From the NCBI RefSeq assembly GCF_009831215.1, contig NZ_WUTW01000003.1, positions 1-63,227 on the forward strand: 63,227 nt of DNA. Reading direction: 5' to 3'. Positions 46,816-55,941 of the stretch are shown here, one piece after another. The position numbers and the translations under genes are program-made. Positions within the stretch are counted from its first letter, which is position 1. Every line of letters starts with the position of its first letter. The notes under the pieces are model-generated. The model had not been told where the DNA came from. It was given only the letters and a program-made list of their open reading frames with translations, and did no database searches. This DNA is from Actinomadura rayongensis. Lineage in GTDB: Bacteria > Actinomycetota > Actinomycetes > Streptosporangiales > Streptosporangiaceae.

Positions 46816-47168
46816 CCAGTCTCCTACGGTTCGAACGCGATCCCCCGTGTGTCGCGCTCAACCTAGGAAGACCCTTGATCCCCCGAAACCGGGAAAACCC
46901 TTGCCGTCCCACGACCTCACTCCCGCCCCGCCGGCGGCGACCACCGCCTCGGCGCGTGGGCCGCCGTCACCGGCAGCGTCCCGGGAGCCACCGGCGAGAA
47001 CGCCGTCGCGCTCACCGGCGCGGCGGGAAGGAAGTTCGCGCAGCAGCGCGAGACCGCGACGCGGAGAGGACGCGTCGGCGCAGCGGTCCGGTGCGGGGAC
47101 ACCCAGGGGCAACAGTTACCAATACCTACCGGTATGGTTCGGTAACCGCTTCGATGAGAGGAATGCTC
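46816..47168. other. Divergent intergenic region
   Basis: 353 bases between the protease and the ABC-sulfatase operon. The palindromic operator candidate at 47115-47146 is the only clear element. The rest contains no gene that I can support. Confidence 0.45.
47115..47146. promoter_or_regulatory. Palindromic operator candidate for the ABC-sulfatase operon
   Basis: GTTACC (47115-47120) and GGTAAC (47141-47146) are symmetric around a perfect TACCGGTA core (47127-47134), all sharing one centre. It lies 23 bases before the first gene. The pattern resembles operators of TetR-like repressors. It is AT-richer than its surroundings and may overlap the promoter. Confidence 0.5.
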
Positions 47169-48728
47169 GTGCTCTGGGTCCGCAGGATAACCGCAGGTGG
47201 TCTGGTCGTCGGCGCCGTGTTGGGGCTGGCGGGGTGCGGCGGTGACGCGGGCACAGCGGCGGGCGACAAGAACGCCACCGGGGCGCGGGCCACCGGCACG
47301 CTGCGGCTCGGCTCGGTGGTCGTCCCCGCCTCGCTGGCGGCGAGCAAGGCCGCCTGGGCGAACGACGCGCCCTTCCACCAGGCCGTCTACGACACCCTGC
47401 TGCGGCAGGACCCGGACCTGAAGATCGAGCCCGGCCTGGCGACCGAGTGGTCGTACAACGCGGACAAGACCGTGCTGACGTTGAAGCTGCGCACGGGCGT
47501 GAAGTTCAGCGACGGGACGCCCTTCGACGCCAAGGTCGCCGCCGAGAACATCACCCGGTTCCGGGACGGCACCTCCAACCTGCGGTCCTATCTGCAGGAG
47601 GTCCGCACGGCCGAGGCGGTGGACGCCTCGACCCTGCGGCTCACCCTGAGCGCGCCGAATCCGGCGCTGCTGTCGTACTTGGCCGGGGCTGCCGGGCTGC
47701 AGGCGAGCCCGAAGACGTTCGGCGCAGCGAACGCCGACACCCGTCCGGTCGGGACGGGCCCCTACGTGCTCGACGCCGCGAAGACCGTCATCGGCTCGAC
47801 GTACGTCTACAAGCGGAACCCGAACTACTGGAAGCCCGCCGACCAGCACTACGCGAGCATCGTCCTCACCGTCTACCAGACGCCCACGGCGACCGTGAAC
47901 GCCGTGCGCGGCGGACAGGTCAACGGCGTCGCGGTCCCCGACGCGAGCGTGCAGCAGCAGGTCGCGGCGGCCGGGTTCGACGTGAAGACCTCCGAGCTCA
48001 ACTTCCTCGGCCTGCTGCTGTTCGACCGCGACGGCAAGATCACGCCCGCGCTGAAGGACGTCCGGGTCCGCCAGGCGATCAACTACGCGGTGGACCGCCC
48101 GACGCTGGTGAAGGCCGTCGGCAAGGGCCTCGGCACGCCGACCACCCAGATCTTCAAGGCCACCGACAAGGAGTCCTTCGACCCGGCGCTGGACGGCCGC
48201 TACCCCTACGACCCCGCCAAGGCCAAGCAGCTCCTCAAGGACGCCGGCTACGCGGGCGGGTTCGCGGTGACGATCCCGCAGGTCCCGAGCGGGAGCACGG
48301 TCCTCTACGACCTGGTCAAGCAGGAGCTGGGCGCGGTGGGGATCACCGTGAAGTACGTGAACGAGCCGCAGAACAGCCTGCTCGCCGACGTCGCCAAGGG
48401 GAAGTTCTCCGTGGTCGCCGGCCTCCCGCTCCAGACCGACCCGACGGCCTGGCACGTCGCCAACTTCAAGCTGCTGCCGCACGCGACCTGGAACCCGTTC
48501 CACACCGCCGACCCGACGGTCGCCGCGCTCGCCGGGAAGCTCCAGACCGGCTCGGCCGCCGAGGCGGCGAAGGCCGGGAAGGACCTCAACCGGTACATCG
48601 TCGAGCAGGCGTGGTTCGCGCCCTGGTACCGGCCGCGCCTTGGCTTCGCGGTGGACCGCAACACGACGGCCGTGCCGCAGCAGAACAACGCCTACCCGTA
48701 CCTGTGGAACATCACCCCCAGGGGCTGA
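47169..48728 (+). CDS. ABC transporter substrate-binding lipoprotein (SBP family 5)
   Basis: 519 residues from GTG 47169, which has AGGA 6 bases upstream; ATG 47163 and 47154 are alternatives without a well-placed site. The lipobox LAGC sets Cys23 as the lipidated residue. The Dpp/Opp-type binding fold shows EPGLATEWSYNADKTVLTLKL, FSDGTPFDAKV, RPVGTGPYVL and RVRQAINYAVDR. It would capture a peptide, glycoside or other organic solute outside the membrane. First gene of a six-gene operon with two permease parts, two ATPases and two sulfatases, so the ligand may be a sulfated compound (inference). Confidence 0.88.
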   Translation: MLWVRRITAGGLVVGAVLGLAGCGGDAGTAAGDKNATGARATGTLRLGSVVVPASLAASKAAWANDAPFHQAVYDTLLRQDPDLKIEPGLATEWSYNADKTVLTLKLRTGVKFSDGTPFDAKVAAENITRFRDGTSNLRSYLQEVRTAEAVDASTLRLTLSAPNPALLSYLAGAAGLQASPKTFGAANADTRPVGTGPYVLDAAKTVIGSTYVYKRNPNYWKPADQHYASIVLTVYQTPTATVNAVRGGQVNGVAVPDASVQQQVAAAGFDVKTSELNFLGLLLFDRDGKITPALKDVRVRQAINYAVDRPTLVKAVGKGLGTPTTQIFKATDKESFDPALDGRYPYDPAKAKQLLKDAGYAGGFAVTIPQVPSGSTVLYDLVKQELGAVGITVKYVNEPQNSLLADVAKGKFSVVAGLPLQTDPTAWHVANFKLLPHATWNPFHTADPTVAALAGKLQTGSAAEAAKAGKDLNRYIVEQAWFAPWYRPRLGFAVDRNTTAVPQQNNAYPYLWNITPRG

Positions 48729-48729
48729 C

Positions 48730-49674
48730 GTGTACCGGTTCATCGCACGCAGGCTCGGTTCCGGCGTCGTCCTGATCGCGGCGCTCGCCACCCTGACGTT
48801 CTTCCTGCTCTATCTCGGCGCGGGCGATCGCATCGCCCGGCAGCTGCTCGGCGAGGACGCCGACGACGCCGCGGTCCGCGCCAAGGAGCACGAGCTGGGG
48901 CTGGACCGCCCGATCTGGACCCAGTTCGGCCACTGGGCGTCTGGAGCGGTCCACGGGGATCTGGGCACCTCGTGGTTCAACGGCCAGGACGTCCGGACGG
49001 CGATCCTGAGCCGCCTGTCGGTCACGGTGACGCTGGTGATCGGCTCCACGCTGCTGACCGTGGTCCTCGCGACGGTGCTCGGCGTCGTGGCCGCCACGCG
49101 CGGCGGCTGGGTGGACCGGGTGGTGCAGTTCCTGGGGGTTCTGGGGCACGCCGTCCCGAACTTCCTGATCTCGCTCGGCCTGGTCACCCTCTTCGCGATC
49201 TCGCTGCACTGGTTCCGGCCGACCGGGTACGTCCGGTTCGCCGACTCCCCGCAGCTGTGGTTGTCGTCCATCACGCTGCCCGTGCTGGCGCTGACCATCA
49301 ACGGCGTGTCCGGGGTCGTCCAGCAGGTCCGCGGATCGGTCCTCGACGAACTCGGCCGGGACTACGTCCGCACGCTGCGCAGCCGGGGCCTCCCGGAGTC
49401 CCGCGTGGTGTACCGGCACGTGCTGCGCAACGCCGCCGGACCCGCGCTGTCCTTCCTCGGGGTGCAGGTCGTCGGGCTGCTCGGCGGCGCGGTGATCATC
49501 GAGCAGGTCTTCGCGATCCCGGGCCTCGGGCAGGTCGCCGTCACCGCCACCGGGCAGGGTGACATCCCGCTGGTGATGGGGCTGGTGGTGGTGTCGGCCG
49601 TCCTGGTCGTCCTCGTGAACCTGCTGGTCGACCTGGTCCAGGGCTGGCTGAACCCGAAGGTGCGGCTCGGATGA
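48730..49674 (+). CDS. ABC transporter permease, DppB-type
   Basis: 314-residue membrane protein with six predicted helices, beginning GVVLIAALATLTFFLLYL. The binding-protein-dependent transport signature LRSRGLPESRVVYRHVLRNAAGP (EAA loop) is present. GTG 48730 lies 1 base after the binding-protein stop. Forms the translocation channel with the permease half of the next protein. Confidence 0.9.
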   Translation: MYRFIARRLGSGVVLIAALATLTFFLLYLGAGDRIARQLLGEDADDAAVRAKEHELGLDRPIWTQFGHWASGAVHGDLGTSWFNGQDVRTAILSRLSVTVTLVIGSTLLTVVLATVLGVVAATRGGWVDRVVQFLGVLGHAVPNFLISLGLVTLFAISLHWFRPTGYVRFADSPQLWLSSITLPVLALTINGVSGVVQQVRGSVLDELGRDYVRTLRSRGLPESRVVYRHVLRNAAGPALSFLGVQVVGLLGGAVIIEQVFAIPGLGQVAVTATGQGDIPLVMGLVVVSAVLVVLVNLLVDLVQGWLNPKVRLG

Positions 49675-51422
49675 GCGACCCGTCCCTCGCGGTGCCCGAC
49701 GTCGCCTCCGTTCCGGCGCCCGGCAGCCTGCGCCGCCTGCTGCGCAACCCGCTCGGCGTGGCCGCGATCGGATGGCTGGCGCTGGTGCTCGTCTCGGCGC
49801 TGCTGGCGTCGTGGCTCTCCCCGTACGACCCCGACGAACCGGCGGCCCGGGACATCCTGGCCGGTCCGGGCTCCGCGCACCTGCTCGGCGCGGACGGCTC
49901 GGGCCGCGACATCCTGTCCCGGCTGCTGCACGCGTCGCAGATCTCGGTGGCCGGGGCCGCGCTGACCCTGCTCGTCGCGGCCGTGATCGGCATCGGCGCC
50001 GGGCTGCTGGCGGGCTACTACGGCGGATGGACGGAGACCGCCGGCACCTGGGTCGCGAGCCTGATCATGGCGCTGCCGGGCATCGTCGCCCTGCTGGCCG
50101 TCCGGGCGGTGGTCGGGCCGTCGCTGTGGACGACGATGGCGATCTTCGGAGTCCTGCTGTCCCCGGCCTTCTACCGCGTCGTCCACGCCGCCGTGTCCGG
50201 CGTGCGCAACGAGCTGTACGTCGACGCCGCGCGCGTGTCCGGCCTGAGCGATCCGCGGATCATCGGCAGGCACGTCCTCACCGTCGTGCGGGCACCGGCG
50301 ATCATCCTGGCGGCGGGCGTCGGCAGCGCCGCCATCGCCCTGCAGTCGGGCATCACGTTCCTCGGGCTCGGCGACCCGTCGGTGCCGACCTGGGGCGGGA
50401 TGCTCAACGACGCGTTCGCCAACATCTACACCGCGCCGGTCGCGCTGGCCTGGCCGAGCCTGGCGATCGGGGTCACCTGCGTCGCGCTGACGCTGCTGTC
50501 CAACGCGCTGCGCGACGCCCTGGAACGCACCGCCGAGCCCGCGCCGACACGGCACGACGCCGACGACGAGCACGCCGCGCCCCCGGCGCCGTCCGGCGGG
50601 GAAGCGCTGCTGGAGGTCCGCGACCTGGTGGTCGCGTACCGGCGGCCCGACGGCTCGGCCCGGCGGGTCGTGGACGAGGTGTCGCTGTCGGTCCGCGAAG
50701 GCGAGGTGCACGGCCTGGTCGGCGAGTCCGGCTCCGGCAAGACGCAGACGGCGTTCTCGATCCTGCGCCTGCTGCCCGCCGGAGCCCGGACGTCCGGATC
50801 GATCGTGTTCGACGGCACCGAGCTGACCGGGCTGCCCGCCAAGCGGCTCACCCGCCTGCGCGGCGACGCGATCGCGTACATCCCGCAGGAACCGATGAGC
50901 AACCTCGACCCGAGCTTCACGGTGGGGAGCCAGCTCGTCGAACCGATCCGGACGCACCGCGGATACGGCCGGGCGCAGGCCCGCGCCCGCGCGCTGGAGT
51001 TGCTGGACCGCGTCGGCATCCCCGACCCGGAGCGGACGTTCCGCGCCTACCCGCACGAGATCTCCGGCGGCATGGCGCAGCGCGTGCTGATCGCGGGCGC
51101 CGTCGCCTGCGAGCCGAAGCTGCTCATCGCCGACGAACCCACGACCGCGCTGGACGTCACCGTCCAGGCCGAGGTCCTCGACCTGCTGCGCGACCTGCGC
51201 GACGACCTCGGAATGGGGGTGCTGCTGGTGACCCACGACTTCGGCGTCGTGGCGGACCTGTGCGACCGGGTGTCGGTGATGCGGCACGGACGCGTCGTGG
51301 AGACCGGCCCGGTCGACGCCCTCTTCGCCGCGCCGCAGCACCCGTACACGCGGGCCCTGTTCGACGCCGTCATCGCGACCGGGGAGCCCGCGGGGTCGCC
51401 GCAGGACGGGGCGGACGCATGA
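49671..51422 (+). CDS. Fused ABC transporter permease (DppC-type) and ATPase (DppD-type)
   Basis: 583 residues. Residues 1-290 form a DppC-like permease with six helices, LLGADGSGRDILSRL and the EAA loop ARVSGLSDPRIIGRHV. After an acidic Ala/Pro linker, residues about 315-575 are a complete ATPase with Walker A GESGSGKT, Q-loop IPQEPMSNL, signature EISGGMAQR, Walker B LLIADEPTTALD and the C-terminal HPYTRAL oligopeptide-transporter motif. Usually these are separate proteins. ATG 49671 overlaps the preceding stop (ATGA). Confidence 0.9.
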   Translation: MSDPSLAVPDVASVPAPGSLRRLLRNPLGVAAIGWLALVLVSALLASWLSPYDPDEPAARDILAGPGSAHLLGADGSGRDILSRLLHASQISVAGAALTLLVAAVIGIGAGLLAGYYGGWTETAGTWVASLIMALPGIVALLAVRAVVGPSLWTTMAIFGVLLSPAFYRVVHAAVSGVRNELYVDAARVSGLSDPRIIGRHVLTVVRAPAIILAAGVGSAAIALQSGITFLGLGDPSVPTWGGMLNDAFANIYTAPVALAWPSLAIGVTCVALTLLSNALRDALERTAEPAPTRHDADDEHAAPPAPSGGEALLEVRDLVVAYRRPDGSARRVVDEVSLSVREGEVHGLVGESGSGKTQTAFSILRLLPAGARTSGSIVFDGTELTGLPAKRLTRLRGDAIAYIPQEPMSNLDPSFTVGSQLVEPIRTHRGYGRAQARARALELLDRVGIPDPERTFRAYPHEISGGMAQRVLIAGAVACEPKLLIADEPTTALDVTVQAEVLDLLRDLRDDLGMGVLLVTHDFGVVADLCDRVSVMRHGRVVETGPVDALFAAPQHPYTRALFDAVIATGEPAGSPQDGADA

Positions 51423-52252
51423 ACGAGCCGCTGCTTCAGGTGCGGGACCTCGTCGTGGAGTACCCCGTCAAGGGCCTGCGCAGGCCGCCGTTCCGGGCGC
51501 TGCACGGCGTCGGCCTGGACGTCGACGCCGGCGAGACGGTCGGCCTGGTCGGGGAGTCCGGATCGGGCAAGACCACGTTCGGCCGCGCGGTGCTCGGCCT
51601 CGCCCCGGTGACGTCCGGTTCGATCCGCTTCCGGGGCCGGGAGATCAGCCGACTGTCGCGGTCCGCGCGCCGCGGGCTCGCCGCGCAGATCCAGGTCGTC
51701 TTCCAGGACCCGTACACCTCGCTGAACCCGTCCCTGGTGATCGAGCGGACCCTGGTCGAGCCGCTGCTCGCGCGGCGCGTCCCGGCCGACGAGGCGCGCC
51801 GGCGCGTGCGGGACCTCCTCGACCAGGTCCACCTTCCCGCGGACGCCGGGCGGCGGCTGCCGCGCGAGTTCTCCGGCGGCCAGCGGCAGCGCATCGCGAT
51901 CGCCCGCGCCCTGGCCCTCTCCCCCGCGCTGATCGTGTGCGACGAGCCCGTCTCGGCACTGGACCTGTCCACGCAGGCGCGGGTGCTGAGCCTGTTCCGG
52001 GAGATCCAGGAGCGCACCGGGGTCGCCTACCTGTTCGTCTCGCACGACCTCGCGGTCGTCCGGCATCTCAGCCACCGCGTCGCGGTCATGCGGGCCGGGG
52101 AGATCGTCGAGTCGGGCGAGGTGCGCCAGGTCACCGACCACCCGCAGCACCCCTACACGCAGAAGCTGTTCCTGGCGGCGCCGCTGCCGGATCCGCAGGC
52201 CCAGCGCGAGCGCCGCGAGGCGCGTCGGCGGCTGCGCGCCGAGACCGCGTGA
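51419..52252 (+). CDS. ABC transporter ATPase, DppF-type
   Basis: 277 residues. Walker A GESGSGKT, QDPYTSLNPSL, signature EFSGGQRQR, Walker B ALIVCDEPVSALD and HPYTQKLFLAAP define an oligopeptide-type ATPase. ATG overlaps the previous stop (ATGA). It would pair with the ATPase half of the fused upstream protein to power import. Confidence 0.92.
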   Translation: MNEPLLQVRDLVVEYPVKGLRRPPFRALHGVGLDVDAGETVGLVGESGSGKTTFGRAVLGLAPVTSGSIRFRGREISRLSRSARRGLAAQIQVVFQDPYTSLNPSLVIERTLVEPLLARRVPADEARRRVRDLLDQVHLPADAGRRLPREFSGGQRQRIAIARALALSPALIVCDEPVSALDLSTQARVLSLFREIQERTGVAYLFVSHDLAVVRHLSHRVAVMRAGEIVESGEVRQVTDHPQHPYTQKLFLAAPLPDPQAQRERREARRRLRAETA

Positions 52253-52300
52253 GCCGCGACCGTCCCCCCGCTCGACCAACCGGAGAGGAACCGACCCACG

Positions 52301-54064
52301 GTGAAGGCGATCATCGTCATGTTCGACAGCCTGAACCGGCACCTGCTGGCGCCGTACGCGCGGGACACGTTCGTCGACGCGCCCAACTTCGCGCGGCTCG
52401 CGCGGCGGGCGGTGACGTTCGACACCTTCTACGCCGGGTCGATGCCGTGCATGCCGGCGCGGCGTGAGCTGCACACCGGGCGGTACAACTTCCTGCACCG
52501 CAGCTGGGGGCCGCTGGAGCCGTTCGACGACTCGATGCCGCAGATCCTGCGGGACGCGGGAGTGCACACCCATCTGGCGTCCGACCACCCGCACTACTGG
52601 GAGGACGGCGGCGCGACGTACCACACCCGCTACTCGACCTGGGAGTTCTTCCGCGGCCAGGAGGGCGACCCGTGGAAAGGCGTGGTCACCGGGCAGCCGC
52701 CCGCCGGGCAGCGCGCCCGGATGCTGAGCCAGGACGAGGTCAACCGCCGGTACATGCCCACCGAGGCCGAGCACTCCCAGACGCTCACCGTCGACGCGGG
52801 CGTGCACTTCATCGACACCAACGCCGCGGCCGACCGGTGGCTGGTGCAGATCGAGATGTTCGACCCGCACGAGCCGTTCTTCACCAACAACGACGAGTAC
52901 CGCAAGAAGTACGCGGACGACTATCCCGAGCCGCGGTTCGACTGGCCGCCGTACGCCAAGACGGTCGAGCCCGCCGACACCGTCCGGCACGCGCGCAACG
53001 AGTACGCGGCGCTGGTGTCGATGTGCGACCGCTCGCTGGGCCGGGTGCTGGACGCCATGGACCGGCACGGCCTGTGGGACGACACGCTGCTGATCGTCAA
53101 CACCGACCACGGGTTCCTGCTCGGCGAGCACGGCTGGTGGGCCAAGTCGGTGATGCCGTGGTTCAACGAACTCGTCCACCTGCCGATGTTCGTCTGGGAC
53201 CCCCGCACCGCCCACCGCGACACCCGCCGCGCCGCGCTCGCGCAGACCATCGACATCGCGCCGACGGTGCTGGGCTTCTTCGGCCTCGCACCGACCCCCG
53301 ACATGCAGGGCCGCGACCTCGCCGACGTCCTGGAGGACGACCGCGCCGTCCGCGACGGCGCGCTGTTCGGCATCCACGGCGGCCACGTGAACGTCACCGA
53401 CGGGCGATACGTCTACATGCGCGCCGCCACCGACCGCGCGAACGAACCGCTGGAGGAGTTCACGCTGATGCCGACCCACATGCGGTCGCGCTTCGCGGTC
53501 GGTGAGCTGGTCGACTGGGAGCCGTCCGAGCCGCTGTCGTTCACCAAGGGCCTGCGGACGATGCGCATGCCGGCCGCCGGATCCGCCCGCATGTCCAACC
53601 CGTGGCTGCACGGGACGCTGCTGTTCGACCTGGAGACCGATCCGGGGCAGGAACACCCGCTGGTGGACGACGAGGTCGAGCTGCGGATGCTCCGGCTGCT
53701 GCAACGCCTGCTGCGCGAGAGCGACGCGCCGCCCTCGCAGTACCGGCGCCTCGGGATACCGCAGGACGAACCGGTCACCCGCGACCATCTCCTCGTCGCC
53801 GCGCAGCGGGACCAGGCCGACGCCGCCGCCGAGCCGCTGCCGCCGGTGGAGGGGCTGCCCGCGTCCGACCTGCTGACCCGGCCGCTCCTGCACCTGGCCC
53901 GGACGCCGGTGCGGCCCGTCCTGGAGAAGCACGTGCCGTTCGTCCTGGACAGCGAACTCGTCGCGGCGATGCCGCAGCTCACCCTCTACGACCTCGCCCG
54001 CTCAGCCCACCTGACCACGCGGCAGCTGCGCGCGCTCGCGGCCGACCTGGCGGAGACGCGATGA
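52301..54064 (+). CDS. Type I sulfatase
   Basis: 587 residues, cytoplasmic by lack of a signal peptide. The formylglycine site is Cys50 in PCMPARR (CxPxR), with metal ligands in IIVMFDSLN and NTDHGFLLGEHG. It would hydrolyse a sulfate ester after Cys50 is oxidised by a formylglycine-generating enzyme, which is not in this window. GTG 52301 has GGAGAGGAA about 10 bases upstream. About 48 bases separate it from the importer genes, and its stop overlaps the second sulfatase, so all are likely one transcript. Confidence 0.88.
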   Translation: MKAIIVMFDSLNRHLLAPYARDTFVDAPNFARLARRAVTFDTFYAGSMPCMPARRELHTGRYNFLHRSWGPLEPFDDSMPQILRDAGVHTHLASDHPHYWEDGGATYHTRYSTWEFFRGQEGDPWKGVVTGQPPAGQRARMLSQDEVNRRYMPTEAEHSQTLTVDAGVHFIDTNAAADRWLVQIEMFDPHEPFFTNNDEYRKKYADDYPEPRFDWPPYAKTVEPADTVRHARNEYAALVSMCDRSLGRVLDAMDRHGLWDDTLLIVNTDHGFLLGEHGWWAKSVMPWFNELVHLPMFVWDPRTAHRDTRRAALAQTIDIAPTVLGFFGLAPTPDMQGRDLADVLEDDRAVRDGALFGIHGGHVNVTDGRYVYMRAATDRANEPLEEFTLMPTHMRSRFAVGELVDWEPSEPLSFTKGLRTMRMPAAGSARMSNPWLHGTLLFDLETDPGQEHPLVDDEVELRMLRLLQRLLRESDAPPSQYRRLGIPQDEPVTRDHLLVAAQRDQADAAAEPLPPVEGLPASDLLTRPLLHLARTPVRPVLEKHVPFVLDSELVAAMPQLTLYDLARSAHLTTRQLRALAADLAETR

Positions 54065-55872
54065 CCGGCGCGTCGCGGCCGAACATCCTGTGGCTGATGA
54101 GCGAGGACTGCTCCCCGCACGGCGCGGCCTACGGGGACGTCCTCGGGCGGATGCCCGCGATCGACCGGCTGGCCCGCGAGGGCGTGCTGTTCGAGCAGGC
54201 GTTCTGCACCGCGCCGGTCTGCGCGCCGTCCCGGTTCAGCCTGATCACCGGCGTCCATGCCGCGAGCCACGGACCGGCGCAGCACATGCGCGCGGTCTCG
54301 CCCTTCCCGGACGCCCTGGACACCTACGCCGAGCTGCTGCGCGAAGCGGGCTACTACTGCACGAACAATGCCAAGACCGACTACAACACCGATCTCGACA
54401 AGGACGCCGTCTGGGACGAGTCGAGCGCCACCGCGCACTGGCGCGACCGTCCGGACGGCGCGCCGTTCCTGGCGGTCTTCAATCCCATGGACACGCACGA
54501 GTCGGCGCTTTTCCACGAGCCGGTGACCACCGTTTCGCCCGAGCAGGTGCGCGTCCCCGAGTTCCTGCCGGACCTGCCCGAGATCCGCGCGGACCTCGCC
54601 CGCTACTACACGGCGATCGAGAAGGTCGACCGCGTGTTCACGCGGCTGCTGCGTGAGCTGGAAGAAGACGGGCTGTGGGAGGACACCGTCGTGCTGTACT
54701 CGTCGGACCACGGCGGCGTCGGCCCGCGGTCGAAGCGGTTCTGCTACGACGAGGGGCTGCGCGTCCCGCTCGTCGTCCGGGTCCCCGCGCGGTTCGCGCA
54801 CCTGTCCCCGTGGCGTCCCGGCGAGCGCGTCACCACCGCCGTGAGCCACATCGACCTGGCGCCGACGCTGCTGTCGCTGGCGGACGTCCGGGTGCCCGCG
54901 AGCATGCAGGGCCGTCCGCTCCTCGGACGCGCCGCCGAGCCCCCGGCCGGCCTGGCGTTCGGCGGCCGGGACCGGATGGGCGAGCGGTACGACTTCGTCC
55001 GCACCGTGCGCGACGAGCGCTACCGCTACCTGCGCAACTACGCCCCGCACCGTCCGTACGGGCAGCACGTGGCGTACATGTGGATGGCGCGCGGCTACCA
55101 GGCGTGGGAGGCCGCGCACCTGGCCGGGACGCTGGACGAGCCGACCGACCGGTTCTTCCGCCCCAAGCCCGCCGAGGAACTGTACGACCTGGCCGAAGAC
55201 CCCGACGAGACGCACAACCTCGCCGACGACCCCCGCCACGCCGAGCGGCTGGCGACCCTGCGCGACCTGCTGGACGCCCACCTCCTGCGGGTGAACGACA
55301 ACGGCTTCATCCCCGAAGGCTCACCGCTCCAGGGCTACGGCCCGAGCAGGGAACCGGGCGCCTACCCGCTGCGCGAGGTCATGGCCCTGGCCGCCACGGC
55401 GATCACCCGGGACCCGGCGAACCTCGCCACGTTCGTCACCGCGCTCACCGACGCCCACGAGGTGATCCGGTACTGGGCGGCGCAGGGCCTTCTGATGCTG
55501 GGCGCAGACGCCGCCCCGGCCGCAACCGCACTGGAGACCGCCCTGGACGATCCGTCGGCCCACGTCCGGATCGCAGCGGCCGAGGCCTACGGCTTGGCGG
55601 TGGACGGCCCGCGCGGCGTCGTCGTCCTGGCGCAAGCGCTCAGCCCGGAGCACCCGCCACCGATACGCCTCCAAGCCCTCAACGCGCTGGTGTACCTGGG
55701 CACCGACGCCGCTCTCGCCGAGGACGGCCTCACCGCGGCAGCGGACGCCGACCATCCCGGCGTCCGGTCCGCGGCCCGGTACCTGCTGCTCCGGCTGCGC
55801 GGGGACTACACGCCCGACACCGTCGTGTTCGACAACGACCACTTCGACGCCCAGCACACCGGGCTGGTCTGA
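54061..55872 (+). CDS. Type I sulfatase with C-terminal HEAT-like repeats
   Basis: 603 residues. The N-terminal part is a sulfatase with Cys54 in VCAPSRFS (CxPSR) and metal site residues in NILWLMSEDCS and SSDHGGVG. After about residue 435 follow HEAT-like helices (EVIRYWAAQGLLMLG, HVRIAAAEAYGLAV, GVRSAARYLLL), as in a subset of actinobacterial and planctomycete sulfatases. ATG 54061 overlaps the upstream stop (ATGA). Both sulfatases lack signal peptides, so desulfation probably happens after uptake by the linked importer (inference). Confidence 0.88.
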   Translation: MTGASRPNILWLMSEDCSPHGAAYGDVLGRMPAIDRLAREGVLFEQAFCTAPVCAPSRFSLITGVHAASHGPAQHMRAVSPFPDALDTYAELLREAGYYCTNNAKTDYNTDLDKDAVWDESSATAHWRDRPDGAPFLAVFNPMDTHESALFHEPVTTVSPEQVRVPEFLPDLPEIRADLARYYTAIEKVDRVFTRLLRELEEDGLWEDTVVLYSSDHGGVGPRSKRFCYDEGLRVPLVVRVPARFAHLSPWRPGERVTTAVSHIDLAPTLLSLADVRVPASMQGRPLLGRAAEPPAGLAFGGRDRMGERYDFVRTVRDERYRYLRNYAPHRPYGQHVAYMWMARGYQAWEAAHLAGTLDEPTDRFFRPKPAEELYDLAEDPDETHNLADDPRHAERLATLRDLLDAHLLRVNDNGFIPEGSPLQGYGPSREPGAYPLREVMALAATAITRDPANLATFVTALTDAHEVIRYWAAQGLLMLGADAAPAATALETALDDPSAHVRIAAAEAYGLAVDGPRGVVVLAQALSPEHPPPIRLQALNALVYLGTDAALAEDGLTAAADADHPGVRSAARYLLLRLRGDYTPDTVVFDNDHFDAQHTGLV

Positions 55873-55894
55873 CGACTCCCACTCGGCCTCGGTG

Positions 55895-55912
55895 GGCTAC
55901 CAGGCGTGGGAG
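55895..55912 (+). repeat. 18-bp copy of sulfatase coding sequence in the downstream gap
   Basis: GGCTACCAGGCGTGGGAG is identical to 55093-55110 inside the sulfatase gene. The flanking codons also encode a related peptide (GYQAWEQARLDG versus GYQAWEAAHLAG). It looks like a leftover of a duplicated or truncated sulfatase gene. Confidence 0.5.
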
Positions 55913-55941
55913 CAGGCGCGTCTGGACGGGTCGGCGGGAAG

